From contig NC_089430.1 in NCBI RefSeq assembly GCF_026210795.1, forward strand, positions 3,720,001-3,784,000: DNA of 64,000 nt, in the 5' to 3' direction. Source of the DNA: Rhizophagus irregularis (taxonomy: Eukaryota > Glomeromycota > Glomeromycetes > Glomerales > Glomeraceae). A program made the position numbers and the translations under genes. How positions within the stretch are numbered: the stretch's first letter is position 1; each line of letters opens with the position of its first letter. The notes under the pieces were generated by a model that was not told the origin of the DNA, did no database searches, and saw nothing but the letters and a program-made list of their open reading frames with translations. Positions 11,890-23,093 of the stretch are shown here, piece after piece.

Positions 11890-13831
11890 ATGTCATCACA
11901 AACCGATACAGTCAACAATAAAACTTCAGTGTCCAATCTAGATAACAAAACTTCCTCATCTAAAGTCCCTTTAAAGGAACCAACACTTAAACTTAATATG
12001 GAAGAATACCGTGAAATGAAGAGACTTAAGGCTGTTGGTGACGTGACTGCCATCGAAAATTTAGAAAAGAAGGTTCGTCAACGTATGGAGTTGGAGTTAG
12101 CTTCAGGTAAAATTTTATATATAATTTATTTTTTATTTCTTTATTTTATTTTTTAATCAGCAAATTTAACTATAAAATGGAACATTGCCATCAAAAATTC
12201 TAGATCCTACAAGAACCGCAACAACTTCTATGAGTAATAAGAAGACAGCTACTTCAAAACAAGTCAAGTCAACAATTACAACAACATCAAGTCCTAGCGG
12301 CAATGTTTCCGTCAAAAATGACAAAACCGCTGTAGTAAATCATAAAAGAATAGAAACTAATGTGTCGACTTCTAAAAATGGTAATATGGTAAGTAGCGAG
12401 GACAAGAAAGTTTCTGTTAAGAAAACAAAGCCAAATACTACAACGACTTTAAAAAGTACCAGTGAAATTTTGACTATTAACAAAGAAAAACAGAAAGAAA
12501 AATCAAAACCTTCCGGATTAACATCTAAAATTAACTATGGACCTAACAAAGAGAAATCTGCCGCCATTCGTCAAGAAAATTTAATATCCTCGACATCAAC
12601 TTCAAAAGTTACTAAAGGTATTTTGCTTAATAACAAAGGCAGACAAACTAGTGTTAATAAAGATGTGACAGGAAACAAAGTTCCATCAAGCACGAGTGCA
12701 AACAAATCAGTACTAAAATTTGAAAAATATGTTGAGCGATGGAAATCATATCGAGAAAGGGATGAGAAATATAAGCCTTTGGAATTATTTTTACCACCAG
12801 AAATTTTAAATGATAAAAATAGGATGATCACTATAGAAAAAATTGCGAAAGAATTTGAATTGGAAAGGCTTCGAAAGCTTTTAAAGCAAGATATGGAAAA
12901 ACCAAACGGTAATAAGAAACTAGCTCAAAAGAGAATTGAAAAATTTAATAATTATGGCAAAACTTACACCCGATTAGAAATCGCTGCTGCTAGGAATGAG
13001 GAAGGCCCGAAAACAGATCAGAAAATTCGTGCACATATAGCTTTTCTTAATGAAAAAAATATTATTAATAAAAAAATAACCTCGTTAGATGTTATCGCAG
13101 ACCCTCATTATTTGAAAAAAGGGTTAGAACAATTTCAAAAATTTTTGCAACATAAAGAAATGGAAAGGAAAAGAAAACTTAAAGGAACATGGGAATTCAA
13201 TCGCCAAGAAAAATTGGAAGAAGAAAGGAAACGCAAACGCCAACAAACATTGGAAATAGAAAAAAAAAGTGAAAAACTGGGAGGAAAACTTGCAGAGCAA
13301 AAACGTCATCATGAAAGTGTAGCAGAAACAAAGAGGCGTCAAGAAATAGAAAGGGAGCGGGCACGCAGAGTCTCCAAAGCGGAAGTTCAACATCGACATA
13401 ATCGAATGGAAGACTTGCGTTCCAAAAATAGTAATGCTTCAAAGAAAACAATGACAAATAGAAGTGAGGCTACAAAATCAACTTCACTTAAGAAAAGAAC
13501 ATTTGATGAACGTTCAGAAGTTTCACCTTCTTCTCGAGCACAAAAAAGAAGAAATGTTGGGAGTAATGAACTCGATATTTGTAGATTGGATGAAGCAACA
13601 GTTAACCGGAATCTGTCCTCGATTATCCATTCAATAGTTCGTCCTGGAAGACGACCAATATATGGGATGATAGACGATCATGATGACGACGCAATGGAGG
13701 TGTCTGGATATGAGGTTCTTCGTGAAGAAGCACGCAGCTCCCGTCTTGCGAAGAAAGAAGATGATGATGAAGAACGCGCGGAACAGCAGCGACGCCTTAG
13801 AAAGCTTAATAAAAAAAAGGTCCGGGGTTAA
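11890..13831 (+). CDS. SPT2: SPT2-family chromatin protein
   Basis: Two exons (11890-12106 and 12204-13831) encode 614 aa. The first ATG of the longer open frame (11791) is not needed; ATG 11890 follows a CTACAAA context and begins MSSQTDT. The protein is very basic and low-complexity in the N-terminal third (Ser/Thr/Lys-rich). The middle carries long Lys/Glu/Arg helices (about 280-450). The C-terminus (about 534-614) has the SPT2 signature: an IVRPGRRPIYG segment, an acidic DDHDDDAMEVS cluster, then EEARSSRLAKKEDDDEE and a basic end. SPT2 proteins bind H3-H4 and DNA and help maintain chromatin during transcription. The N-terminal two-thirds are not recognisable, as usual in this fast-evolving family. 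It lies 431 bp upstream of TSC2, same strand. Confidence 0.85.
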
Positions 13832-14262
13832 TGCAGAGATTTAATGCATAATAGTATTTCTTTCACAAACTATTACATAAAACCATTATTATTATTATTA
13901 TTATTATTCTATATTATATAGAGGTTGAATTTAAAGCAAGTAAAGATTATTATTATTAAACAAGTCAGTAATTAATTTACATATCGCAACAATAATCATA
14001 TCGAATAAAAAAAAATGTATATATTTGTGGGTTCAATTGTAATATTTGTAAAAAAGTATAAAAGTAGATAATAAACTGAAAGGAAAAAAATAGTAATCCT
14101 AGAACATTAGATAGTTAAACATTTTTGTATATAAATAAAATAAAATAAGTGCCATATCTGCCATATCAGATATCTGATATTTTTTTTTTGCTTGATTAAG
14201 TCACGTGAATTACTTTAGTGATAAAACTATTGCTGTTTAGTTTTAGTAAGGCTTTCTTAACT
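13832..14262 (+). promoter_or_regulatory. SPT2-TSC2 spacer with palindrome and E-box
   Basis: Contains an (ATT)n run near 13884-13907, an 18-bp perfect palindrome ATATCAGATATCTGATAT at 14163-14180, and TCACGTGA at 14201-14208. The last lies about 55 bp before the chosen TSC2 ATG. CACGTG is the core site of bHLH factors (Pho4/Cbf1/MITF-like). A role in TSC2 transcription is inference from position only. Confidence 0.45.
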
Positions 14263-17200
14263 ATGGCACATGCACATGAAACAAAATCTCCTCCTAAACG
14301 TGCTTTTTCTTTACGTGAAGTATTTGGACGTTCACGAACAGACATTTCCCTTGTAGACACTTTAGGTTTAACTTCTCTTAACGTGGAATCCAATGAGATA
14401 AATGGTAAAAGTTATCAAAAACAACAGATACCACCTTCCAATAACCCTAAGGGAAGACCTATAGACACTAAGCTTCTTGTACAAGAACTACAAAAACCAT
14501 ATCCTTTACACACGCTCATTAAACTTATCAGAGAATTATGTAACATAGTGACACAATATACTTTTTCAGACATGACTGAAGTCTGGGTTTGTGTTAGAGA
14601 CCTAGATCTACTTTCCCCTGATATGCCATTTGATGCGAGAAATGTTGCTTTCCAATTCATGATAGCTTGTATTAAAGGTCAACATAGTGATAATTTAGGA
14701 TTCCTTCGAGTAATATTTTATGATTGTATCAAATCTCATAATGTCAAAGAAGATTTCGAGATTAGGTTATTGGCTTTAAAAGAACTTTGTAAAGATGGTA
14801 GAGATATCTCTCCTTTCGAGAAAAATTTAGTAAAATTACTTTCAGAATGGGTTAATGAGACAGTTCAACAATTAGATGTTCAATTAACAAGTGATCATCA
14901 AAAGGAACATGCAAAATCTGTACCTCCATCATCATCATCTTCCACAACTTCTTCGCAACAGGATGAATCAAATACTTCTTTTCCAACGTTAACATCATCA
15001 AACAGGTCATCAACTTCTGCTACGATAACAGAAGCATCGGATTCTGATACAACTATACAACAAAAAAACTCAGAACCCACAAGGTTACAATCAGTTGTTA
15101 ATTTATTAATTAATGTAATTAAATTTAATTTTGCTCAATTTGAGGAACCTGATATTTCTCGGCTTATTGAGGATATATCAATTGCATGCAAGAAATCTAA
15201 AGATGTTTCAGATATTGAATGTTGTCTGAGATTTTGGGATGTGGTGGTGCGCTTTGGTTATGTTCCATCATCTTCGTTAAAATCATATGTTGATGTATTA
15301 TGCGATAAACTTAATCAAGAAGGCTCAATTTCACAAACGAGCTGGCATATTATGCGAAATCTTTTAAAAAGTCATTGTGCATACAGTGCAATCAAAATTC
15401 TATTTAGTAATTTGGAAAGTGTAGAGCCTTTAACTTCTTCACGGGTCTTACGGGGCTCAGTTCTATTTTTAGCATGGGCGATATGGGGACCGGAAGAGGT
15501 TGATTCTCTTTCGCATACTTATTCTACTGTACTTTCTGCGATGAGACATGCAATAAAGAACTACTGTGATGTCAATATACATGGTGAAATTTTAATGCAA
15601 ATTAGTTATCTTATCTCAAGATATGAAAAAGACATTAAACCATTGGAATGGGAAATCATTATGGACATTTTAGATAATACTAAGCATTATGTGTTAAATA
15701 ATGGATCTTTAGCAAGAAGAAATACAATAATGAGTGATGATATTATAAAAATTAATTCAGTTGATGATAATGAGTTAACAACAGTGGTTAGTGCTTATAG
15801 TAAAATCATATTTCAGATACAGTCTCTTCACATGTCGTCCTCTTTTGAAGGTCCAATTTTACGATTTATTAATCTCATTCAGTCACTAAGGGATTATGTG
15901 TCAGAAAGTACCATTTTAATGTTACTTGATTATTATGATTTAGAACATTCTCTTTATCCATCCTCTCCGGATTGGCTTGTATTATTAGTTGATGTGGTAA
16001 ACACATTTTACATCGCCAAAGTTCCTTCGAAAATTCGCCAACGAGTCCTCTCTATGACTATTGAAATCTATGAAATTACAAAGGATTTTTATCAGGATAA
16101 ACTTCTTGAGGCGGTTATTTTACCGATGTTTACTGATTTTCCTGAAGATGATGACCCCGAAGTTATAGATAATTTTATGGAATTTTTAATATCTATTCTA
16201 AAGGAACTACCAGATCGGTGGTTTACACCTTTACTTAAAATCCTATTACAGTGTACTCCTTGTGTTTGTCAATTAAATCAACCTGATATCACACGACGTT
16301 CATCTCATTCTACGAAATGCAAAAGTTCAATTTCAATTAATGGTCTTGTCAACATATTTCAGCATTGTCTATACAAAGCAGATTCACCAGAGCAAAGTAT
16401 TAAAATCTTCAAAGAAATGATAAATCTCCTTTGTGATTTTTCAACTCCTGTAACTTGTCGTCTTGCTTTGTTACAGCTGCTTGTTCGTATGAGAGCTGAT
16501 AATGATTACAGGATATATTATACAGAGGACATGGACGTTGTGAGCGGAGCATATGTTTTACATCGGGATAAATCAATCAATGAGTATAATTATCCTTCTA
16601 CTTCTACAATCTCAGAAAAATCGGTTACCAGTATTGGTTCTACGAGTTCAGGAGTTGAGCGTAAGACTAGTCTTAAAAGAAAGGTTGAGCGAAGAGCTAG
16701 CTTGAAAGATGTGGCTTCAATACTTCTTGATCGAAGAGATAACAATAAATCGACTCAACCCCAGGTAGATAATAACAACATTCCCGAGGAAGAAATGGTC
16801 ACGTCATGCGAACGTCTTTGGCAAATCCCCGAAATTTTACGTATTAAGATCTCAGCTTTACGTCCAAGTCCGTATGTACTTTGTAATAAAGTTAATGCTA
16901 TTCAGGATGTTCTTCAAGACAATTACAGGTTTAAATCGGATTCAACTAGCAAAGGCACTAAACTGCAACGAGAAACGATTGTCTTACCAATTGATTTATA
17001 TTTGCAATGTTTAATTGATATCCTTACCAGAGATAAGGATTGGGAGATTTATTCTTACGTCTTGTGTTTTCTTCCAATACAATTAAGCAATAAGCATTTA
17101 TTTTGTTCATCCTTTGAACAAATCCGTACATTAAGAAATTGTTTATGCGATTGGGTATTGAATAATCGGTTGGCGGAAGGCGTGTCATTACCATCTGATA

Positions 17201-19551
17201 TCAAGAGAGTAGATGTTCATGTTATAGTTTATCAAACTTTAACTATTCTCATAAATTATAATGACCTATTTAATAAAGCACAGCGAGATGAATTAATTTT
17301 GGCTTTTCATGTTGGTTTACAGAAATGGGCACATACTGCAAAACCTTGTATTCATGCACTCAATATATGCTTATTCGAATTACCACTTTCATCTACAAAA
17401 CTTCTTCCGGATACTCTTAATAAGTTATCGCAGATTATAACAACAGCGTCAATGAGTGTACATATTCTTGAATTTCTTTCTGGGTTAGCAAGACTTCCAA
17501 ATTTATATGTAAATTTTACAGAGGCTGATTACAAGCGTGTATTTGGTATCGCTATGCAATATATACAATACAGCCAAAGCCAGACGGTCTCATCAGCTTC
17601 AGCTCCAAACAGTAATAATAGTACTACATCACAACCAAATACTTCATCAAATTCGGGTGTAAATATTTCACAAAGTACCAATGCTTTATCACAATATGAA
17701 AGAGTAATGGCATATCATGTGATTTATCTTTGGTTTATGTTATTAAGGCTTCCAGAACGTCGAAAGTATGTGACTTTCATTGTTCACGGTTTATTATTTG
17801 CAAATGGATCAAATTCAAAAGTAGATGAACAGACTGAAACGTGTTTCGACATGCTTGCACGTTACTCATTTGCTAATTGTGATCCCAAACCAGAAAAATC
17901 TTTTATTAACCAAATTTTATTAGAACAAGGAAAGGATAAAGTCATTTCACGTACCTGGGTTCAAGGAAACGCATTACTAACTATGCGTACAATGAAGTCG
18001 TTTGGATGGGCAGAAATTATAATTCGTCGACCATCCGGTACTGCATCCTTTTTATGTAAAGTTGAAAATCGAAACAAAATGGAAGATACAGATTTCATAA
18101 CTTTACCTGCAACTTTAATCTCCCATTATAATCCTGATTTCCAATATATTATTAACCTTCCTCAAAGCGCAATTGACTTTAAATCTAAACAGTCGGACGT
18201 TACTGTTAATGATTCTATACAAGGAAAAACGAATAATCGTACAATTATCGAAAACACAAATCTTCTTATAGAACCGCAAGAAACTGAAAAGAATGAAAAT
18301 TCTATTGTTATTGAATCGGATAATTTACCAGTGGATATTTCAGCACATCTTGCCTCTTCACATTTAAATTTAGAGATCAGTTCTTATACTGAAACTTTAG
18401 AAAAAGATATTGGAATTTCTACTTCGCAAACAGAACTCTCACCGAATCCCGAGAATATCTATAGCGAAAACCAGGATAATAATTTAAAGGATCATACAAA
18501 TATGTCAAATTTTTCGGAAAAAGAGCAACATGTTGTTAATGAAGTATTTACAGATCCTGCTAGTTTGATTGCTGATAAGAACATATATCGCAAGGATGAT
18601 CCTCATATTGATCCCAGTTTTTTATTTTTACAATTTTCTCCTTATCCTGATTTTATTTCTAAGGATGCTCCTCGACCTTTACCAGATGATGAATCAACAA
18701 ATCGTGCGTTAACAGTATTAGATCATACACCAGTTGTAGATTTTCACAAAATTGGTGTATTATATGTTGGAAAGAATCAGACTAAAGAAATCGAAATTCT
18801 TTCTAATATTCATGGATCACAAGATTACATAGAATTCCTGAATAAACTGGGGAGCTTGGTTCGATTAAAAAATTGTAAAAAAATATATACAGGAGGTCTG
18901 GATACGGAGTATGATACAGATGGAGAGTATACTTATTATTGGAAAGATGATATTACGCAAGTAATTTTTCATTGTGCTACTTTAATGCCAACGAATTTGG
19001 CACACGATCCTCAATGTGCTGGAAAGAAACGACACATTGGTAATGATTTTGTTACAATAGTATTTAATGATTCGGATCAAGAATATGAATTTGATACATT
19101 ACCAAGTCATTTTAATTTTATCAATATTGTGATCTCTCCTTATTCTCATCAATACTCTTCACAATCCTCCATTTCAACTTTACAATCATCAAGAACAGAT
19201 GATACTAATAAAAATTATAATAAGAATTCATATTTCAAAGTTACAATGCAGCGTCGCTCAGATATGCCAGAAATTGGGCCAATAGAATTTAAAATGGTGT
19301 CAGCATCAGCTTTACCAGCATTTGTTCGCCAAATAGCATTACACGCAAACATATTTGCTCAAGTGTTTTTACAAAGCGGAGGTAATAGAAACACAGAATA
19401 TGTATCGAATTGGAAAGATCGTTTAAGACAAATTAAACGTGTAAAGGAACGAATTCTTTCAGCAAGTACTGGAAGTAATAATATAACATATGATAATCAC
19501 ATTGATATTATGGGATTGGAACCCGTTATTGACTTTACTCGATATACTTAG
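14263..19551 (+). CDS. TSC2: tuberin (TSC2), GTPase-activating protein for Rheb
   Basis: One uninterrupted frame of 1762 aa from ATG 14263 (MAHAHETK); an in-frame ATG at 14218 would add 15 residues. Human tuberin is of similar length (about 1800 aa). The N-terminal two-thirds are helical HEAT-like tuberin region with Ser/Thr-rich inserts (about residues 220-270 and 1110-1140). The C-terminal Rap/Rheb-GAP domain starts near residue 1519 (YIEFLNKLGSLVRL) and contains HIGNDFVTIVFNDSD. Asn1594 in that motif matches the catalytic asparagine thumb of the family. The end (EPVIDFTRYT) also resembles the tuberin C-terminus. Family role: with TSC1 it inactivates Rheb and so restrains TORC1. Unlike most genes in this window it has no intron. 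Confidence 0.93.
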   Translation: MAHAHETKSPPKRAFSLREVFGRSRTDISLVDTLGLTSLNVESNEINGKSYQKQQIPPSNNPKGRPIDTKLLVQELQKPYPLHTLIKLIRELCNIVTQYTFSDMTEVWVCVRDLDLLSPDMPFDARNVAFQFMIACIKGQHSDNLGFLRVIFYDCIKSHNVKEDFEIRLLALKELCKDGRDISPFEKNLVKLLSEWVNETVQQLDVQLTSDHQKEHAKSVPPSSSSSTTSSQQDESNTSFPTLTSSNRSSTSATITEASDSDTTIQQKNSEPTRLQSVVNLLINVIKFNFAQFEEPDISRLIEDISIACKKSKDVSDIECCLRFWDVVVRFGYVPSSSLKSYVDVLCDKLNQEGSISQTSWHIMRNLLKSHCAYSAIKILFSNLESVEPLTSSRVLRGSVLFLAWAIWGPEEVDSLSHTYSTVLSAMRHAIKNYCDVNIHGEILMQISYLISRYEKDIKPLEWEIIMDILDNTKHYVLNNGSLARRNTIMSDDIIKINSVDDNELTTVVSAYSKIIFQIQSLHMSSSFEGPILRFINLIQSLRDYVSESTILMLLDYYDLEHSLYPSSPDWLVLLVDVVNTFYIAKVPSKIRQRVLSMTIEIYEITKDFYQDKLLEAVILPMFTDFPEDDDPEVIDNFMEFLISILKELPDRWFTPLLKILLQCTPCVCQLNQPDITRRSSHSTKCKSSISINGLVNIFQHCLYKADSPEQSIKIFKEMINLLCDFSTPVTCRLALLQLLVRMRADNDYRIYYTEDMDVVSGAYVLHRDKSINEYNYPSTSTISEKSVTSIGSTSSGVERKTSLKRKVERRASLKDVASILLDRRDNNKSTQPQVDNNNIPEEEMVTSCERLWQIPEILRIKISALRPSPYVLCNKVNAIQDVLQDNYRFKSDSTSKGTKLQRETIVLPIDLYLQCLIDILTRDKDWEIYSYVLCFLPIQLSNKHLFCSSFEQIRTLRNCLCDWVLNNRLAEGVSLPSDIKRVDVHVIVYQTLTILINYNDLFNKAQRDELILAFHVGLQKWAHTAKPCIHALNICLFELPLSSTKLLPDTLNKLSQIITTASMSVHILEFLSGLARLPNLYVNFTEADYKRVFGIAMQYIQYSQSQTVSSASAPNSNNSTTSQPNTSSNSGVNISQSTNALSQYERVMAYHVIYLWFMLLRLPERRKYVTFIVHGLLFANGSNSKVDEQTETCFDMLARYSFANCDPKPEKSFINQILLEQGKDKVISRTWVQGNALLTMRTMKSFGWAEIIIRRPSGTASFLCKVENRNKMEDTDFITLPATLISHYNPDFQYIINLPQSAIDFKSKQSDVTVNDSIQGKTNNRTIIENTNLLIEPQETEKNENSIVIESDNLPVDISAHLASSHLNLEISSYTETLEKDIGISTSQTELSPNPENIYSENQDNNLKDHTNMSNFSEKEQHVVNEVFTDPASLIADKNIYRKDDPHIDPSFLFLQFSPYPDFISKDAPRPLPDDESTNRALTVLDHTPVVDFHKIGVLYVGKNQTKEIEILSNIHGSQDYIEFLNKLGSLVRLKNCKKIYTGGLDTEYDTDGEYTYYWKDDITQVIFHCATLMPTNLAHDPQCAGKKRHIGNDFVTIVFNDSDQEYEFDTLPSHFNFINIVISPYSHQYSSQSSISTLQSSRTDDTNKNYNKNSYFKVTMQRRSDMPEIGPIEFKMVSASALPAFVRQIALHANIFAQVFLQSGGNRNTEYVSNWKDRLRQIKRVKERILSASTGSNNITYDNHIDIMGLEPVIDFTRYT

Positions 19552-20960
19552 AAACTAATTGTATATAGATTTAACGTATTAATGTAATCATAAGTATTCA
19601 TAATTCTATCGTTTATAATTTAGACATCTATTTATAGAAGTTTTGAATAAACTGCTCGATGTGCATATCATAAGCAAACAAATTTTATAAAAATGACCAA
19701 CATAGTGCATCTTACTATAAAATACGGCGACTTAATTTTATATTTACGCGAGATAAATCATCTGTGCTACAAAATCTGAGCACATTTCGTGACGTCCAAA
19801 ACCATTATTTTTAAATTCCTATTTTTTATCTAGGAAAAGAATCCTAGCTACCCAAAACCCAATTTAGCATATACTTGTAATTGACTTATATGGGAGGTTA
19901 TAAAGACAATAGAGAGAATAGACAATAACTTGTTTGATAATCCGTTAATAATAATGACTGAAGATTTTTAGAACAATTGACAATTCAGTTAATTTGATAT
20001 TCAAGAGAATAAACAAGAATTTCATACGGAAAGTTTTATCCAAGCACATAAAACCAGCATGGAAAAAAACTTGAAAAATCCGGTCTGGAAATTAATTTTC
20101 ATCTATTATATTCCAGAAATCTGCTGCATCCATGACCAGAAAAATTATGGAATTATAAATTTTACCCTACAGTACTCCGGATTGGTTGATGCTATACCCG
20201 GTGTACGAAATTTTTTACAAGGATTTTAAAAACTTGTAGTATATTTAAAAAATTATTTACATATAAAATTAGAATGTTTAAATAAGAAAATGGAGATTGT
20301 TTTCAGAAAAAAGGAGGATATTATGTATAAGGGTATTGGGACCTACCTACTTATAGAGGTCACTGTAATATTATATTATGACTCTTGTTAGAATCCCAAA
20401 ACTCTAAAAATAGGAAAATAGGTTAGAATCTTAGATATCTTTAAAACAAATCATAATTACACTTCTTTTAAAAAGTTAAAAATTAGATTTATGCAATTTT
20501 TCAGCATTTAATAATCCAATTTCAATAAACTTTTTTATTTTATAACTCTCATTAAACTTTACAATTAAAAAAAAATTTATCAAAATTGGACTACCAGATG
20601 CCAAGAAATTTGCAAAAAACAACTTTTAGAGTTTTAGCAAAAAATGATGATTGGTTAGAAGTCCATTATAACTTATATATTAAATGTTTGGAATTCTAAT
20701 AGGTTGCCATAAAGTTATAAAAAATATTTTGCAAATTATTATTAAAAATAGTTAATTTGCAATTTGTAAGAAATGAAAAGAATTTTTATTAAATTTACTA
20801 ATAATCAGTAAAACATTTTACATATTAATTTTTATATATATTTAATTTGTAATTAAATGAAACAATCTTTAGCAAAATTCCAGACATCTTTAAAATAAGT
20901 TATAAATCCTATTTTTTAATAATTTAAAAAGTTATTTTTTATGTATATCTTAGCATCTAA
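19552..20960. other. intergenic, AT-rich
   Basis: TSC2 3' flank with no supportable gene or RNA. Confidence 0.6.
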
Positions 20961-22177
20961 TAAAGTTAACCCCTTTATAGGCATTTCCTATATAAGAACT
21001 CTTCTTTTTAACTGAAGGTATACATTTTTTAGTTCCAATTTTTTTATATATAAAATATGTCTTCTATAATCACTTTATTAATTATAAGTATAATCACACT
21101 GTAGTATACAAAATTTGATAGAAAATTAATTAGTAAAAAGTAATAAGTATCCTAGTATTTTAGATATATAGAAGAGTTCATAATTAAGTTTAAGAGTGAA
21201 CTTTTAGTAAGTCATGTAATAATAATTTAGAAAAATAGAAGAATTCTCTGAATTCTTTATAAAAGAAAAAGGAAAATCCAGAATTTTAATTTAATAGTTA
21301 ATACTTAAATATTATTTTATCTAAAAATTATTGAATTTTATTTTTATGAATAAAAACATGAATTAATTAAAAACAAATTATCATATTTTTAATTAATATG
21401 ACAATTTTATTTTATTTTACTTCAAATTATATATATTTCTGAAAATTGATCAATAAATCATGAATTTAGGTAAGAAAATATTTATTTTATTAATATATTT
21501 GAATATAAATATAGAAATGAGTGTACCTTTTGAGATGTAGTCATAATAATGATGATATTAACATGAAAAGAAATAAGAAATGTGGAAATTAACTTATATT
21601 TTGATTGTTTAATATTATGAAATGTGGAAATTGTATTTTATTTATATATTATTTAATTATATTAAACTAAACTAGAAATGTAATTTTTATACTCTACTAT
21701 ATCTTTTAAGGGGTAGTTAATATATTGTGAAGTAATGCTTATAGCAGGGGACTAGGGTATCCTTTAATACCAATTGTCAATTCTGTATTATAATAAATAT
21801 ATAAAATTCCTCCTGTATAAGTATATAAATCATATAATTTAATGAAATAGTATATGTAGTTTACATTTCAGTTGTGTCTAATTTTAAAAATTTTTAAAAA
21901 TATGTAGTTTACATTCTGAATTTGATAGTAGAAAAACTTTTTATTTTCAAAAATTTCTATAATATCTTTAACAGATAAATAATTTTAAGCATATTTTACA
22001 TTATAAAATGTTTTTGCAAATATTTTATATATATAATTATATTTATTATATATAAATTAATTTTAATTTTAAATTAATATCATATAGATTTATATGTATT
22101 TTATAAATGCACACCCTTTTTAAATGCACTCTTATACCTGGTTCCAAGGGAGGTGTATTTATAAAGAGTTGACTGTA
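20961..22177. mobile_element. candidate pogo/Tc1-like MITE, about 1.2 kb
   Basis: The left end begins AAGTTAACCCCTTTATAGGC at 20963. The right end, reverse complemented from 22175, begins CAGTCAACTCTTTATAAATA. Both abut a TA dinucleotide (20961-20962 and 22176-22177). The arms are diverged but alignable over about 20-60 bp, and the interior is non-coding and extremely AT-rich. Ends of the CAGTCAACTCT type with TA duplication suggest the pogo/Tc1 superfamily (inference). A related end sequence recurs at 55660-55826. Confidence 0.45.
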
Positions 22178-22519
22178 TATTTATTATTAATTATTCTTTG
22201 AAGTTGTGCTTTAATATTATATGGCATTTACATATTAACCTACTGAAACAATTGTAATAAATGGCATTCCTTTAAATTAACTGGAATTATATAATAAAAT
22301 TTAATAGCAGGGCATGGGTTTGATTTCTTATTTATAACTTCTTTAATAATAGCATTTTCACACTTATGCAAAAATGCTTTAAATATAATTATTAATTAAT
22401 AGTTAAATTTTTAAAGTATTATTAATTGCACTCATCAGATTGTACATTATTAGGTTGTACAATAAAACATTTATCTATTGTATTGTTTTTATCATTTTAT
22501 AATTTAAATATTATATCAA
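22178..22519. other. spacer
   Basis: AT-rich; no gene seen. Confidence 0.5.
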
Positions 22520-23093
22520 TTATTCTGTTTTAAATTTATATTTAGAAAAATTAAAATTTACTTCAAAATCATTATTATGAGAATGATAAGAATTTTCATT
22601 AAATATAGTTTCTAACAATTCTAAATCAATATTATTTGGAATTGTCAAAAACTGATGATTTTTGTCTCCAGCTTTCCAATTTTCGCATTCAATAAACTTC
22701 TTCTTTGATAATATCAACCCATTACCTGTAAATAGTAAATTAACAAAAGAATCAATAAAAATAAATATAAAAAAAAAATATAAAAAAATAAATATAAAAA
22801 TAAGAACCTGTATGAGTTCTCCTAAAATTGGTTTAATGTTACATCATTTTCCATTTTTGTTAAATGGTTACCATTTATATTCATGCACTAAACTTTATTA
22901 TGGCCGTTCTCAAGTGTCTCCCTCAATAAGTTAATCATTGACTAAAAAGGCAAAGTGTGAAGATCATTTAAGTTAAAAAAACCTGGAGCTATAAACCATC
23001 TTTTTTTTCATAGAGCTACCAAAAATAGAAAATAATGGAATATAAAAAGAGGTTGCTCATGCGCCTTACTTCCTTCACTTTCCATTTTACACT

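Noticed and set aside
13124-13457. Long minus-strand open frames over SPT2
   Set aside because: Shadows of the Lys/Glu-rich SPT2 coding sequence, giving Phe/Leu-rich low-quality peptides.
22662-22934. Plus-strand open frame over the Harbinger left end
   Set aside because: Crosses the element boundary and a Lys/Ile low-complexity run, and is antisense to the host pseudogene exon.
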